Positions 5,329-5,731 of a stretch of DNA of 5,731 nt are shown here, piece by piece. The first letter of the stretch is position 1. Each line of letters begins with the position of its first letter. The notes beneath the pieces were generated by a model. The model saw only the letters and a list, made by a program, of their open reading frames with translations. It searched no databases and was not told the origin of the DNA. Source of the stretch: Pseudomonadota bacterium (GTDB lineage: Bacteria; Pseudomonadota; Alphaproteobacteria; Rhizobiales; Afifellaceae); NCBI GenBank assembly GCA_023417735.1, contig JAEZEK010000292.1, positions 1 to 5,731 of the forward strand, written 5' to 3'. The translations under genes and the position numbers were made by a program.

Positions 5329-5731
5329 ACGAGCCGGCGCGCCTGCCGGAGGCGGCGACCGCCTTCGGCGTCTACCTGCACTGGCCGTTCTGCGCGGCGA
5401 AGTGCCCCTATTGCGACTTCAACTCGCATGTCAGGCACGCGCCGCCGGACCAGAAGCGCTTCGCCGCGGCTTTCGCCCGCGAGATCCGCCACTTCGCGGC
5501 GCTGACGCCCGGCCGCACCGTCACCTCCGTCTTCCTCGGCGGCGGCACGCCGTCGCTGATGGAGCCGGCGACCGTCGCGGCGCTCCTCGACGCGGTGGCG
5601 GGGTCCTGGACGGTCGCGCCCGACGCCGAGATCACGCTCGAGGCCAATCCGTCCAGCGTCGAGGCCGAACGCTTCCGCTCCTACCGCGCCGCCGGCGTGA
5701 ACCGCGTCTCGCTCGGCGTGCAGTCGCTGCG
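5325..5731 (+). CDS. hemW: HemW, radical SAM heme chaperone (partial, 3' end beyond window)
   Basis: The first 135 residues are visible; the frame is open at the window end. HemW-family proteins are radical SAM iron-sulfur proteins that bind heme and pass it to targets such as respiratory enzymes. They are often misnamed coproporphyrinogen III oxidase. The sequence shows YLHWPFC (17-23) and the cluster motif C-x3-C-x2-C at C23, C27 and C30, followed by DFN rather than the fourth cysteine found in true HemN. That difference favours HemW. GGGTPSL (72-78), EANP (106-109) and NRVSLGVQS (126-134) are standard for the family. The ATG overlaps the rdgB stop by four bases and lacks a good ribosome-binding site, so translation is probably coupled. 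The rest of the radical SAM domain and the HemW C-terminal domain lie outside the window. Confidence 0.94.
   Translation, partial: MNEPARLPEAATAFGVYLHWPFCAAKCPYCDFNSHVRHAPPDQKRFAAAFAREIRHFAALTPGRTVTSVFLGGGTPSLMEPATVAALLDAVAGSWTVAPDAEITLEANPSSVEAERFRSYRAAGVNRVSLGVQSL

Noticed and set aside
1..5731. Mobile element, defence system, CRISPR array or novel multi-gene system
   Set aside because: Every gene except the VOC protein and the solute-binding protein is a recognised housekeeping gene in a conserved order, with uniform composition and no direct repeats, transposase or integrase motifs.

Overview
The window is a dense, very GC-rich stretch (about 70% by eye, with third codon positions almost all G or C). 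It reads as ordinary chromosome from an alphaproteobacterium, most likely Hyphomicrobiales (Rhizobiales). Three things support this: the order grpE-hrcA / rph-rdgB-hemW, which from general knowledge is a conserved alphaproteobacterial arrangement; the style of the HrcA and GrpE sequences; and an extra segment in RdgB that I recall from that order. Genus cannot be decided from the sequence alone.

Layout. Bases 96-965 (+) encode an exported family 3 solute-binding protein with no transporter partner in view. It converges, with 14 bp between stop codons, on a leftward set: pyrE (980-1540), a small VOC-fold protein (1600-1992), grpE (2080-2703) and hrcA (2774-3835), all on the minus strand. A 138-bp divergent control region (3836-3973) separates hrcA from a rightward cluster: rph (3974-4687), rdgB (4693-5328) and hemW (5325 onward, cut by the window end). 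No stretch longer than 300 bases lacks a gene. I saw no tRNA, rRNA, CRISPR array, insertion sequence or sign of recent transfer.

How the genes work together. hrcA and grpE form a heat-shock pair: a repressor and the nucleotide-exchange factor of DnaK. Both are preceded by the same promoter-like pattern, CTTG-N18-TCGATAT, and no CIRCE operator is visible. rph, rdgB and hemW look like one translationally coupled housekeeping operon covering tRNA 3'-end trimming, nucleotide-pool cleaning and heme handling. pyrE makes orotidine monophosphate for pyrimidine synthesis and probably shares a transcript with the VOC gene, because only 59 bp without an obvious promoter separate them.

I found no new biological system. 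The points worth a second look are small-scale: the shared hrcA/grpE promoter pattern, a palindrome in the grpE promoter spacer, a duplicated ribosome-binding site before pyrE, base-composition evidence on the hrcA start, and the loss of a usual ligand-binding arginine in the solute-binding protein.
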